DNA of 60,000 bases. It comes from Symsagittifera roscoffensis. Taxonomy: Eukaryota > Xenacoelomorpha > Acoela > Convolutidae. The number at the start of each line of letters is the position of its first letter. Positions within the stretch are counted from its first letter, which is position 1. The translations under genes and the position numbers were made by a program. Where the stretch lies: positions 35,554,052-35,614,051 of the forward strand of contig NC_087062.1 in assembly GCF_963678635.1 (NCBI RefSeq). The letters are read 5' to 3'. Shown piece by piece: positions 11,193 to 21,013 of this stretch. The notes under the pieces were generated by a model. The model was not told where the DNA came from. It searched no databases and saw only the letters and a list, made by a program, of their open reading frames with translations.

Positions 11193-11732
11193 TGCTGTGA
11201 TTCGCCTATTTTTGAACTCTATTTTGTCAATACTTGGCTTTGGCTTCTCTAATTAAAAATCAGGTATATTTCGACTGAAATGGCTCGGCTGAAATGGATT
11301 CTAGACAGCTTACTTTCAGTGGCAAAACTGCAGCTTCTCGATTTTCAAAATCGAAAAATCAGTTCAGCTGCTTGTCCCATCATGACAAAACCCCTGAATT
11401 TTTCAACTGCCCATGAATATTTTTTGGTGAGCCTCATAGGGAATTAGTATAGCCAGTTCGCTTGTTACAATTCAATTTATGTCGAGTTTGAGCGATAGTT
11501 TGCTACCCAAACAGAATTTGCGCTATGCTTGAAGCATCATATGTTTAATTTGAAGATGCGCATAAACTACTCCAGAATTAGACAGGTTGTTACTGAAACA
11601 AAGGGCGTGGATTTAGAGAGCTTAACTTTTTCAACGGAAGCAAAAAATTCAACTCGATAAGATTCTTTTTTCAACGGCGAAAATTTGTTTGCGTTTTTTT
11701 TTGCAGTCCAAATCATCACTGAAATCACTTCA
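11193..11732. other. No gene seen
   Basis: About 540 bp between two hAT-like MITEs. It has no repeat relationship that I could detect and no supported exon. Confidence 0.45.
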
Positions 11733-11740
11733 TATGATGA

Positions 11741-12052
11741 CAGGGGCAAATCTAGGGTTTTCTCGAGGGGGGCGGGGGCGGATTTTCAAAAAATGTTCGA
11801 ACATTTTGTCCTTTTTCTTTAGGTCGACCAAATTGATTTTCCGAGCTTTCTTATGGGGAACTTTTTGGAAAATGTTGACCAAAAAATCGCGTTTTTTTTG
11901 CGTGTGCTCCCCCCTCAAAAGTAGTATATTTTGGGGCCAAAGGCGCCTTTAGAAAAATTTCAGAGTCAGTCGGCCAAAAATGGATTTCTTAAAAAGTACC
12001 AAAGGGGGACCCTTTGGATCGGCAGGGGGACCCTTTGGAAAATCCGCCCCTG
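11741..12052 (-). mobile_element. hAT-like MITE, 312 bp, inverted, with 8-bp target duplication
   Basis: The plus strand reads CAGGGGCAAATCTAGG at the left and AAAATCCGCCCCTG at the right. TATGATGA flanks both ends (11733-11740 and 12053-12060). Internal order (CTCGAG first, then CAAAAGTAGTATATTTTGG, GGCGCCTTTAG, then CCAAAGGGGG) shows it is inverted relative to 10715-11184. It is shortened by internal deletions. Confidence 0.88.
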
Positions 12053-12140
12053 TATGATGACATGTTGTTGTGATGCCTGATTTAAATTTAACAAAATCAT
12101 TCAAACATTTAGTACACTCCCATAACTTGGTCAATCCAGT

Positions 12141-12220
12141 AAACAGCAGAATACTTAAAAAACACTAAGAGTCACAAACACTAAGAGTCAAAACACTAAG
12201 AGTCACAACAGCAGCATATT
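12141..12220. repeat. Short tandem repeat, ~16-bp unit
   Basis: AACACTAAGAGTCA(CA) occurs three times in a row, followed by a looser AACAC-rich tail. Simple replication-slippage repeat. Confidence 0.7.
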
Positions 12221-12923
12221 TGAAAAACACAAATTGTATACAAAGGAAAGGCCTCACCTAGATCAATCAAATCAAGTTTTGACACCGAGTTTTGATAAAC
12301 TTTTTTTTCTAAAATTTTTTTTCAAAAAAATGTCATTCATTTTCAGTGTGCTATAGAAACATTGTTTCGATTGTAAAAATATTAATTTAACGAACTCGTC
12401 ACATTTCTCTTTTCATTAAGCAAAACTTCAAGTCTCATCTCAGAACTTTGATATTTGATGATATAACCTTATACGAGATCAATGTAAGCTTAGTTTTATG
12501 CTTGAAACTTTTTGAAATCTCATGCTCTCAAATGTATTTCTTTTTTTTAAGGATTTTGTTTTTCAATCCAACAGCGTACCTGACGAGTCAGGGGAGTCAA
12601 TATTTGGGCAATCGAATGCGATAAAACAATGCAATCTTTGAGAAATTGTCGGTATGAAAAAATTAAGCGTAATTTACAAAAACTTTTCCAACACAGCAGA
12701 GTTTAGTGAAACTATTTAATTGTTCTTGGAAAAACTTTAAACGTTAAATTCGTTGAGCTCAGAAATTTTTTGATAAATCGCGCATCACTCTCGCCCAACT
12801 CTCTGATTTATTGCTGATTGAAAAGAGTGCATTGAGAAAACTCCGGGAATCTTACGTCATTGCTAATCCATATTTTTTCCGAGCAGATTTTTTTAATTGA
12901 ATTAGACTATTAGAAGAAAAAAA
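12221..12923. other. No gene seen
   Basis: AT-rich intergenic stretch. Frames at 12852-13203 overlap the next element and are not supported. Confidence 0.45.
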
Positions 12924-13385
12924 CAAGACTGCTCGGATCAAGGTCAAGCCTGGAATGTGGAGTATTTCAAACTCGCTGTGGATTTCGCTCAAAGAAACTG
13001 ATGAGTATTTCAAAAAAATGAAAACTGCTGGAGCTATTTCTAAAAACCAACCTCCAAACGCCATATCACATAAATTGATAAATTTCGCTGCTAGTAAGGT
13101 AGAAATTATGACGAAAAGCCTGTTTCAACCCATTCGGAACTATTTCTATAACGTATTAAAACTCCGCTTAAGCGTTAATAGCACAAAATATACTGCACGT
13201 TAATTGTCCCGAATTAGCCGTAATGGCCATATCTATAGACTTGTGACTTTGAAAACGAATCACAGGTGAGAATTTTTTAAAATGTGAGGTCAAAGCAACG
13301 AGGCTTTTGGGATGATACGAAAAAAAAATGTCAAAAACGAGTAATAAAAAAGTCGAAATTTTTCACCAAAAAAAACTGTTCGTGT
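12924..13385 (-). mobile_element. Degenerate Helentron-like repeat, copy 5
   Basis: On the plus strand it opens CAAGACTGCTCGGATCAAGG, matching the reverse-complemented 3' end of the family. It keeps the interior landmarks (GCCATATCACATAAATTGATAAATTT, CGTTAATAGCACAAAATAT, CACGTTAATTGTCCCGAATT). The hairpin has decayed (GGTCAAGCCTGGAATG) and the 5' end runs into the next copy. Confidence 0.5.
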
Positions 13386-13776
13386 TACGGCAAAGCCCTC
13401 AAAGTTTTGACTGACCAAGTGTTCTCCATTAGTTTTCGGTTAATGAAGTTGTGACAAACTATGAATTTTAGGCTGAAAGAAAAAAAAGAGTAATGAAGTT
13501 TGAGTCGTGAATGGAATTAATAAACCAATTAGCTTGCCTCAAGTCAAATTGGAACAATTTGGGCGTAAGGGATGACTCGCCACGCGTTAATATTGAGAGT
13601 TAAACCATCAGCATCAAAATATAAATTGAGCAGTTTAGTGACACTCGTTTCATAGTGGTGAGGGTGACTTTTCTGGGAATACCAAGACGAGAGTTTTGAT
13701 CTCCCGAGATAAACATTCATTTGAAAGCTGCTCTAAATAAAAAACCACCCGAGTTCATGGGAAGTCGGAGCAAAAC
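13372..13776 (-). mobile_element. Degenerate Helentron-like repeat, copy 6
   Basis: It starts with GTTCGTGTTACGGCAAAGCCCT (decayed 3' hairpin end) and finishes at AGTCGGAGCAAAAC, corresponding to the inverted 5' end. The middle keeps only GGGCGTAAGGG..CGCGTTAATATTGAG. Together with copy 5 it forms a head-to-tail pair in the same orientation, like the dimer at 19.1-20.4 kb. Confidence 0.4.
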
Positions 13777-14029
13777 AAGGATCGCCCTGAGCACAAATTA
13801 TCAGCCAGCTTCTTTGAATTTCGGAAAAAAACGAAAAATTATAGAAATTTAGCTTACAAGTGAAAAAAATATATATTTGGTTTTCAAATTTTTGTCATTT
13901 TTGCAATTTTTAGTCAAATAAGAAGATAGGTTGCAATTAGTTAAAAAGGAATCAAAAACATAATAGTTCCGTCCTTTCTCTGTGGTGCTTTCCCTTATCA
14001 TCCACTCGAGGCACTTAGGATAGCATTCA

Positions 14030-14210
14030 CTTAGAGGCACTTAGAATAGTGGTAAGGCGTTCACTTTGAAATAGTCAGATCATGTATTCGATCCAATGCC
14101 ATGGGAATGATAATGTATGAGGACAAGCTCTCACTTCAGGTCTATCATAACCTGAACAATTTCGGCTGCAATAGTGGTACCACTTGAAAGTTCTAGACGC
14201 AAAAAACGGC
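14030..14210 (+). mobile_element. tRNA-derived sequence (SINE-like or tRNA pseudogene)
   Basis: TAGTGGTAAGGCGTTCACTTTGAAA (14047 on) resembles a tRNA A box and anticodon arm, and about 35 bases later TATTCGATCC resembles a B box (consensus GGTTCGANNCC). The arms do not fold into an intact cloverleaf and no CCA-side acceptor stem is complete, so it is not called a functional tRNA. It continues as a unique-looking body to about 14210, typical of a SINE. Loop wording suggests a Ser(UGA)-like origin; low certainty. Confidence 0.45.
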
Positions 14211-14749
14211 CTTGATTTGCAAAAAAAAGCTTCACTCAACAAAATAACACAGTCTGGAATGTGGGGAGAAAATACAAATGGACCATCCTCGACAGGACAA
14301 ATAAAGCCTACTGATAGCTCTTCTACGATTTGCAGGAACCACTTTTTTTTTACTCACGGAAACAGTTTCTTAGTCTGATAGGTTAACCTTCTAAGAACTG
14401 ATCAAAAGTGACTGCAAGTTTTTATTATGACACCACACTCGCTAAGCCTTTTTAAAAAATCACAAATCAATTAAGATAAACACTTTCTAGACCAATTGCA
14501 CTGTCCTTTCGCTTCTTTAGAAGGGCAGGAATGCCAGAAACAGCAACTCACCGGTCAAATTTTTTATTTATCAGCCGGAATATTGCAGTTTCGGAAAACT
14601 TCGATGAGCAATAGTTTCCTTGTTTTCAAATATTACGGTACCAAAAATCTATTGATTGACTAGAATGGTTTTTCCTTGCTTCTTTAGTCTGTATTAAAAC
14701 TTCTGAAAAACTGTATTAAAACAATTGGAAGTTTTTGTTTTCACTATAC

Positions 14750-14804
14750 CTTGCAGATTACCGGACGGTGTACCAATTGACTTTATGCTTCTGAAGTCCT
14801 CCAT
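14750..14804 (-). CDS. First coding exon with DFR motif (E1)
   Basis: A 55-nt exon candidate on the minus strand. ATG opens M-E-D-F-R-S-I-K-S-I-G-T-P-S-G-N-L-Q and the frame ends one base into the next codon at AAG|GTATAG. The exon at 20559-20613 has the same length, the same phase and eight identical residues of its first twelve, but different codons (here GAC TTC AGA AGC ATA AAG, there GAC TTT CGC AGC ATC AAA). The start is the only ATG in frame. It has no hydrophobic signal peptide. A downstream exon could not be fixed: a phase-compatible reading at 14.2 kb overlaps tRNA-derived DNA. Function unknown. Confidence 0.5.
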
Positions 14805-15267
14805 AGATAAAGAATACACAAACAAAAATGGAGTTTTAAACAAAAAATCAATAGAGTTCCAGTTATGACTGCAACAGTTAATTGCGACCTAAGGTTGTTC
14901 AAATAGTTCAATTGTATCAACTAGTTTGTAAACTGGTAGCTGGTTATTATGAAATATTACCCAAAGAGCAATAACACGCAAGGTGGATTAGAAGTCAGCT
15001 GGGACTCCAAACAACTAGGGTAGCTTTTGTCGTCTTCAAAGTGATACCTTTACACCTGGACTATTAAATGGACAAAATATGGAGCATAACTTCCCCAAAC
15101 TATCTTTGATTTCACTTCAATTAGTATCAAGAAGGTTGGATTTATAATATCATAAAATGGCGGTCGGATTTGAACGGTCCTCATATTAAAACTGAGATAA
15201 CTCTTACTCTGATACCTTGGTGGAACGGCAGTCGGGCGACAACGCGCCCATCTATATGGGTCTAGAC
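14805..15267. other. No gene seen
   Basis: Region immediately upstream of exon E1 on the minus strand, where its promoter would lie. No clear TATA motif or conserved block is shared with the other DFR exons. Confidence 0.4.
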
Positions 15268-15744
15268 AGAGGCGGATCTACGAAACTTGCAAAGATAGAG
15301 AACGGAAAGTTTTAAGCTTTTAAATCAACCAGAAAAAAATGGCTAAAAACACATTTCAAATGCGGTTTTTAAAGGTGTAAAACAAAAAATGCGTTTCTCT
15401 TGGCACGCGTTATCTTCTCAACATGTATTAATTATGGCTTGTGAGACAGTTTTAGAAAGTTTGTAGAGTCGTTTATCGAATTAACCCCCGGCCTCAACCT
15501 TGGATCTTTTATGACCGGGTGGGGGGGGGGGTGTTTTCAAAAAAATCTCGTTGACTTTTTTTGGCTAATTTTTGAAAAACAGGCCAAAAAAGGCGTTCTT
15601 AGGCACTTTTCGGGAAATTTTGACGGAAAAATTGCGTTTTTTGGCACGCGCTCCCCGCTCAAAACTAGTATATTTTGACGCCAAATTCATTTTTGGCACC
15701 GAATCAATATGAAACGCTATTTGGACCAACTAGCCTAATGTCAA
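15268..15744. mobile_element. Degenerate hAT-like MITE sequence
   Basis: CAGAGGCGGATCTACG at 15267 matches the family's left terminus. The part from 15480 to 15700 (GGTGGGGGGGGG, TTTTCAAAAAAATCTCG, GCGCTCCCCGCTCAAAACTAGTATATTTTG) is an inverted internal block like that of 11741-12052. No right terminus or duplication is visible. It may be two fragments. Confidence 0.5.
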
Positions 15745-16084
15745 CCCGCATTGGAGTTCCATGAACAAAAATCAATTATAATTCAGTTTCCTTGTCAATA
15801 TCCACAAAAGTGAAAACAAACCGATTATAATCAATTGCTTTTTTAAATTCATTATAATCAATTTTTTTTTCACTTTTGTGGACACTGACAATAAAACTAA
15901 ATTATAATCGACTTTTTTTGCAATTTACTGAGATGCGAATTTCAACGCACATAAAGTTTTTTCTACTTTTTAAACTAAAGTTGGTTATGTTGGTTACTTG
16001 TTGTTCAATTGAATTTTTTTCTACCAAACTTTGATATTTTTGTTACTTTTTTAGATTACTCAACATTACCTCCCTAGCGTTTGC

Positions 16085-16325
16085 GCATTTACAAGGGGTA
16101 GGGGGTTCAGGTGGGGGGGTTGTTCAGGCGGGGTGTTCATGTGGGCGGAGAGGGAGTTGTTCAGGAGGGTATGTGGGTTCAGGTGGGGGGTGGGTTTAGG
16201 TGGGAGGGGGGTTGGGTTCAGGTGGGGTGGGTTTAGGTGGGGGGGGGGGGAGGAGGAAAAGGGCAAACGTTAGGGGGATTGAAGGGGAGCAAAGAGGCAA
16301 ACGTTGGGGGGGGGGGGGGGAGCTC
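16085..16325 (+). repeat. G-rich low-complexity tract
   Basis: Repeated GGTGGGGGG, GGGTTCAGGTGGG and GGGGGGGGGG runs form many candidate G-quadruplex tracts on the plus strand. A shorter version lies at 34380-34495 in the same place within the related element, so the tract belongs to the element rather than to the insertion site. Confidence 0.75.
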
Positions 16326-16482
16326 AACGGAATCTTTTTGCAATTTGAGTTTAGGTTTTGAAATGGATTAAGCCAGTCCGTACCTTCGCTTTGCAAATTT
16401 TTCGCATCACTCACTCGATAAATGCTGAAATTCTTGCAAAATTTTGCACGACGCGCGAAACAAAAATAAAGTGGAAAAGAAA

Positions 16483-17421
16483 CCCGGGTTGACCAAAACT
16501 TCTTATCATACAATTTCCATATATGAGAAACTTCTTGTCATACAATTTCATACAATTCCATACGTACAGAAAATTGTATGAAAACTCTATGATAAGCATT
16601 TTTCCATATATGAAAATTGTATGATAGGTGTTTTCCCATAAACCAAAAGATTTGATTTTTTCCTTCTAAATGTAGTCTCTGAAAAATTTCCGGTTGTAGT
16701 TGCAACCGAACACAAGTGACAAAGACCTTGGTTACTCAAAACACCAAAGGTTGGACGGTTTTGCATTTACAATGCATAGAAAACGACCTGAATTTGGTTG
16801 TCTTTCACAATTCATATAACAAAAGTAACCAACTTTTATTTTTTGGCAAAATTTTTTTAATGATGATTATTTTAAATTTTTGAAATTTCAAATTATCAGA
16901 ATTGAATTGATCAAGGCGTACATTAACACACCATACAAAAGAAAGAGGAATTTTTAGCGTTTTTGAAAAAAAAATCAAGTGAAAAGAAAATAAAAGCCAA
17001 TTTTATCGTATCCAGGACTACGTTATGCACACAAAATATTAACTTTTGCATGCAAAAAATTTTTTTTGAAAAATGTTTGTTTGCGTACGAAAATCGATTT
17101 GCGGTTGAAAAAAACAAAAAAAATTTCGGGCCAAATTTTCAAATTTACTTGAAAATTATTTTGTGTCGCCATCAAAAAATGCCAGTCATACAATTTCCAT
17201 ATATGGGAGTTGTATGATAAGCATTTTTTTCAAAAAACGAAAACCTCAGTTTTTTATCACCAGATTGTTTTATTACAATCAAACAGCCACAGAAATGATT
17301 TTATACCAGTTTTCAACCATTTTTAGAAATTGTATGAAAATTGTATGACAAGCATTTTCCCACACACAAGATGTATGGAATTGTATGACAAGCATTTTTG
17401 GTGTATGGAGGTCAACCCGGG
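16483..17421. mobile_element. Nested element with 12-bp perfect TIRs (CCCGGGTTGACC)
   Basis: The ends CCCGGGTTGACC and GGTCAACCCGGG are perfect inverted repeats 939 bp apart. Next to each end are repeated words ATCATACAATTTCCATATATG / TGTATGATAAGCATTTTT, in both directions. Fragments of the same family lie at 36010-36231 (right end) and 36909-37475 (left end). It interrupts the CCCGCATT element, so it arrived later. A target duplication is not evident. No transposase frame. Confidence 0.75.
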
Positions 17422-17640
17422 AATTCATTTCAATGTGATTTCCTACTTATTATAAAATCCATTATAATGGATTCAAAATGAATTATAATGCATTTTGTTT
17501 TGGCGAGAAAAATGGATTTAAATCCATTTTTAGTCCAATTTTGTTGTCTGAACGTAACATGGGAATCGATTATTTTAACAACATTTTAGACCACGAAAAT
17601 CCATTATAATCGATTTGTTTTCACTTTTCTTAAATGCGGG

Positions 17641-18659
17641 AACTCAATTTTACAAATAGTTCCAATTTCAAACCCTCATAATTTACAAAAAAATATATAA
17701 AGTGAAACAAATTTTGGAGAGAAGCCTCCTCATACTTCAGTGTGACCCTCCACTCTGCCCAAGCTGAAATCCGATCACCACCAAATCACAAGAATCACAC
17801 TGAAAGCTTGTTTCCATGGCTTACTTTGCTATATCTGCATTACTTAAATGTATACTCATAAAATTAACTTGCATTAATCCTTAATGATCAATCGAATCTA
17901 ACAGATAGCAATAGCGAGAAGGACTCTGTTGTGTGTTTTGAGTAACTTGGGATGCTCAGCAATAGTCAATTGCCAACTCATCGCTAAAAACTAAGGTATT
18001 TTTCCAGCGCAAATTAAAACCGCGCTAACCTAAATTAAAAAAATTTTATGTTGATACATTTTAATTTTAAATTTTTACTTGTAATTGGTTGAGAAAAGAC
18101 CTTTGAAACCAATATACTTTTTGCTCACGTTTTAGTTGAATTTTTGATGTGGTTTTTAAAAATACAATGAATAATTAGACAAGTTCATAAACCACTAATT
18201 GCTTTATATTTTTTGAACATAAAATTTTGGGAGAATTTTATCAATGATCCAATGCTTCAAATAATGAAAGTAACTGATATCAAATCAAAATTAAGAAATA
18301 ATAATTATACTTTTCATGATACTGCAAATAGTATAACTTATGGTTAAAAGGAATCTTTCAACAAACTGGTTTCAAAATACATACAATATATGCATGGCCA
18401 AATCAAAAAAACTTGAAAGAAAAATATCATATAAGCACGGAAGTTTAGCTCCTTTTTGGTTTTTTGCAGCTTATGTTTTGTGATAGCTTTTATACCAATG
18501 GAATTTGTTTTAAGCAGGCAATTAAAGTAATTTGTTATTAAAAATCTTCAAATTGCTGAAAAAACTCCTTGTGATCATCAACTAGCAGAAACGTTTCTGA
18601 CAACACTGATTTTGGAAAAGAATTCTAAAATTAGGAATCAATTTAAAAAAAATACGAAA
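17641..18659. other. No gene seen
   Basis: About 1 kb of AT-rich DNA without a supported exon or an obvious relation to other repeats in the window. Confidence 0.45.
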
Positions 18660-18770
18660 AAAGATTTTTTTCCTTTATTTTTCAAAATCATTTTTTATTC
18701 AAAACTCCCGCTGCTCCTTTATTTTTCAAAATAATTTTTTCTTTCAAAGCTCCCGCTAAATTTCAATTTA
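18660..18770. repeat. Two-copy tandem repeat, ~48-bp unit
   Basis: CTTTATTTTTCAAAAT(C/A)A followed by TTTTTTCTTTCAAA(A/G)CTCCCGCT occurs twice in succession. Confidence 0.65.
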
Positions 18771-18824
18771 GTAAGAAGAATTATTAGAGGTGAAAACAAA
18801 CCTTTAGTTTTAACTATGGAACAT

Positions 18825-18976
18825 TTTTTCAGTTTCGACACTGTTGAACGCCCTCGTAATTTTTCGAGGTACAACAGTGCCAAAACATTATATAGCTCAA
18901 CAGTGCTATAAATTTGGACTTTGTTGAACGCATTTTCAGTTTTGGCACTGCTGTTCTTCGGCCTTGTTGATCGCTT
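18825..18976. repeat. Cluster of CAACAGTGC/GCACTGTTG inverted words
   Basis: GTTTCGACACTGTTGAACG, then CAACAGTGCCAAAAC, then CAACAGTGC, then TTTTGGCACTGCTGTT occur within 150 bp in alternating orientation. They can form two small hairpins, possibly the remains of foldback copies. Confidence 0.5.
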
Positions 18977-19150
18977 TCGTTCTCTCGTAAATCAAACTAA
19001 AAAAGGACAAATTTTTTTATCTCATTTCTAGCTCGACCTTTAACATGAATTACAAATCAAAGAAGCTGGTTGGTGCGCATGAAGCTCAAAATGCTCTAAT
19101 CACAAAGAGAATTGCAAAATTTTATATTTTTCGTTAAACAGATAGTTTTT

Positions 19151-19670
19151 GTTCCGACTTTCGTAAGAAAAGTTACGGAATATTTGTGCTCGGGTGTTTT
19201 TTTTTTCTTCTGACAAATTTCGCCTTTGTAACTAGCCATTTTCGACGGAATTTGATTTCATCGTTCAAAAATTGTTATTGTCCTGAGCGTAGATTTGAAA
19301 AAATAACTTATCTGTAATCAGTTTCTGTAAAGTTATGGGGGTTTCAACATTGTCATTTTGACCAATTTGTGACAATTAACGAGCGATATGTTTCGAGTTA
19401 TTAACGCGTAAACGGAGACTTAATCTGTGTTAGAAATTTTTTCAAATTCATTAAGGAAGCTTATTTGCCGTAATTGATTTGTTACTAGAAGCAAAATCTA
19501 GCTTTTTTGAACTTTATATGGCGTGTTGGGGTACAATTTTCACAAAAAATTTCAAATAAAAAAAATCATTTTTTTTTCATTACATTTAACTTTTTCATGT
19601 TATAACTGTTCCATAGACCTCATAAGGCAGTCGGAAAATTTAGGGCTTTGCCCTGATACGAGCAGTCTTG
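19151..19670 (+). mobile_element. Helentron-like repeat, copy 3 (left half of dimer)
   Basis: Starts GTTCCGACTTTCGTAAG after a T run. Ends CAGTCGGAAAATTTAGGGCTTTGCCCTGATACGAGCAGTCTTG, then TT and the next copy's GTTCCGAC. Head-to-tail arrangement with only TT between copies is what tandem insertion of rolling-circle elements would leave; unequal exchange could also give it. Confidence 0.65.
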
Positions 19671-19672
19671 TT

Positions 19673-20425
19673 GTTCCGACTTTCGATACGAAAGTGACGG
19701 AATATTTGTGCTCGGGGTGGGTTTTTTTTTCTTCAGACAAATTTCGGCTCTTTTCCTGTCCCCCCCTTTCAAATTCAATTTTGAAAAGTTTATTTAACAT
19801 TGTCATATCGCAATGAAATTTGGCGTGGTGAACAAATCGACAATTGTGAACAAATTTGTTCTCCATATTTTACAGCGTAACATCACGCATTTAGCCGTAA
19901 TAACACGTAAAACAAACATAAAACTCGGTATTTTGAAAGGGGGGGGAACTGGAAAAGAGTCCAAATTTCGACTTTTTAACTAGCCATTTTTGACGGAAAT
20001 TTTTTATATCATTCAAAAGGTATTGTTGTCCTGAACTTAATTTTGAAAAGATATTCCACCTGTGATTATTTTTCGTAAAGTTATGGGGGTTTAAAGATTG
20101 CCATTTTGGCTAAATTGGGACAATTAACGCGCGATATATTTCGCGCTATTAACGCGTAAACGGATATTTAATCCGTCTTAGAAATCGTTCCAAGTTGGTT
20201 GAAAGAAGCTTATTTGCCATAATTGTTTTGTTACAATGAGCGAAATCTATTCTTTTAAACTTAATATGGCGTGTGGGTAGATGATTTCATAAAAAATTTC
20301 AAATTTTAGAAGAAAAAATTTTTCATTTTTTATTTATATTTAATTTTTTTTATATTATTACTGCTCGATAAACCTGAAAAGGCAGTCGGAACATTCAGGG
20401 CTTTGCCCTGATACGAGCAGTCTTG
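19673..20425 (+). mobile_element. Helentron-like repeat, copy 4 (right half of dimer)
   Basis: Starts GTTCCGACTTTCGATACG and ends with a perfect hairpin TCAGGGCTTTGCCCTGA, then TACGAGCAGTCTTG and TT. It is longer than its relatives only because of the 215-bp insertion at 19747-19961; without it the length is about 530 bp. The interior is the best preserved of the family (GACAATTAACGCGCGATATATTTCGCGC). Confidence 0.68.
19747..19961. mobile_element. 215-bp MITE nested in the Helentron-like repeat, 9-bp target duplication
   Basis: Left end GGCTCTTTTCC, right end GGAAAAGAGTC, so the terminal repeats differ at one of eleven positions. Further inside, CCCCCCCTTTCAAA mirrors TTTTGAAAGGGGGGGG. CAAATTTCG occurs on both sides (19738-19746 and 19962-19970), whereas the three relatives of the host repeat have one uninterrupted GACAAATTTCG at this point. 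The empty-site comparison gives exact boundaries. Nine-base duplications suggest a Mutator-like transposase; 8 bp with a gapped repeat is the alternative. Confidence 0.88.
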
Positions 20426-20558
20426 TTAATTTTGTTTCCAAATAATTGTATTTTCAAAATTAGTTTGAAATAAGTAAAAGTTTGAGTAAACAATGGTGAG
20501 AGATTTTTTGAACATTTTAAATCAAAATTCCAATAACTTTCCATGGCTGAAGTCATAC

Positions 20559-20613
20559 CTGCAGTGCCGATCGTTTCGGTTCCAAAATTTTTGATGCTGC
20601 GAAAGTCTTGCAT
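20559..20613 (-). CDS. First coding exon with DFR motif (E2)
   Basis: A 55-nt minus-strand exon: ATG, M-Q-D-F-R-S-I-K-N-F-G-T-E-T-I-G-T-A, then one base before the donor CAG|GTATGA. Same length and phase as E1 at 14750-14804. It lies 400 bp downstream of the two-exon gene at 21014-21570, and the Helentron-like dimer follows at 20425, so any partner exon would be beyond 19150 or lost. Downstream of the donor the read-through soon loses any resemblance to a protein. Function unknown; the family motif and donor are the evidence. Confidence 0.5.
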
Positions 20614-21013
20614 GTTGAAGAAAAATATCAAAATTGAACAACAGAATGATTGATTATTTATCCCCTAGGTGGTTTTATAGTTATTTATACCATTTCAGAA
20701 ATGGATCCTTAGATATTACAGATAATTGAACACGGATCAATAGCACTAGTCAAGGATTAAGTGACTAAAAGCAACCCTAAAACATGGAAATTTATCGAGT
20801 ACAATATCAGTTTACGTCTTTTCCTATCAGCGGTAGAACATGCAAGCACCTAGTTTACACAATTATCGAAATATTTGAATACACAAAGCGCGTTTGCTTT
20901 TTGATCAAAACATGTTTGCTATACAAGAGGACATAACAACGCACTTAGTAAAAGGGATCCCTTCCATATTGTCACAACGATTAAGAAGATATTAGAGGTG
21001 GTATAAGAGACAG

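Larger units (their letters stand above)
15745..17640. mobile_element. CCCGCATT inverted-repeat element, long copy with nested insertion
   Basis: It begins CCCGCATTGGAGTTCC and ends TTTTCTTAAATGCGGG. A shorter relative at 33994-34610 has the same two ends. Subterminal regions repeat CAATTATAATCAATT/ATTATAATCGATT words in inverted pairs, with CCACAAAAGTGAAAAC and TTTTCACTTTTGTGGAC as the arms. The copy is long because another element (16483-17421) sits inside it. No transposase frame; no certain target duplication. Superfamily not assigned. Confidence 0.7.

Noticed and set aside
14050-14258. Cys-rich minus-strand reading after CATTCCAG that would fit the phase of exon E1
   Set aside because: It is open for about 58 codons, but most of it is antisense to the tRNA-derived element, so the open frame is probably chance.
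16066-16513. Pro-rich minus-strand open frames
   Set aside because: They are the translation of the G-rich low-complexity tract.
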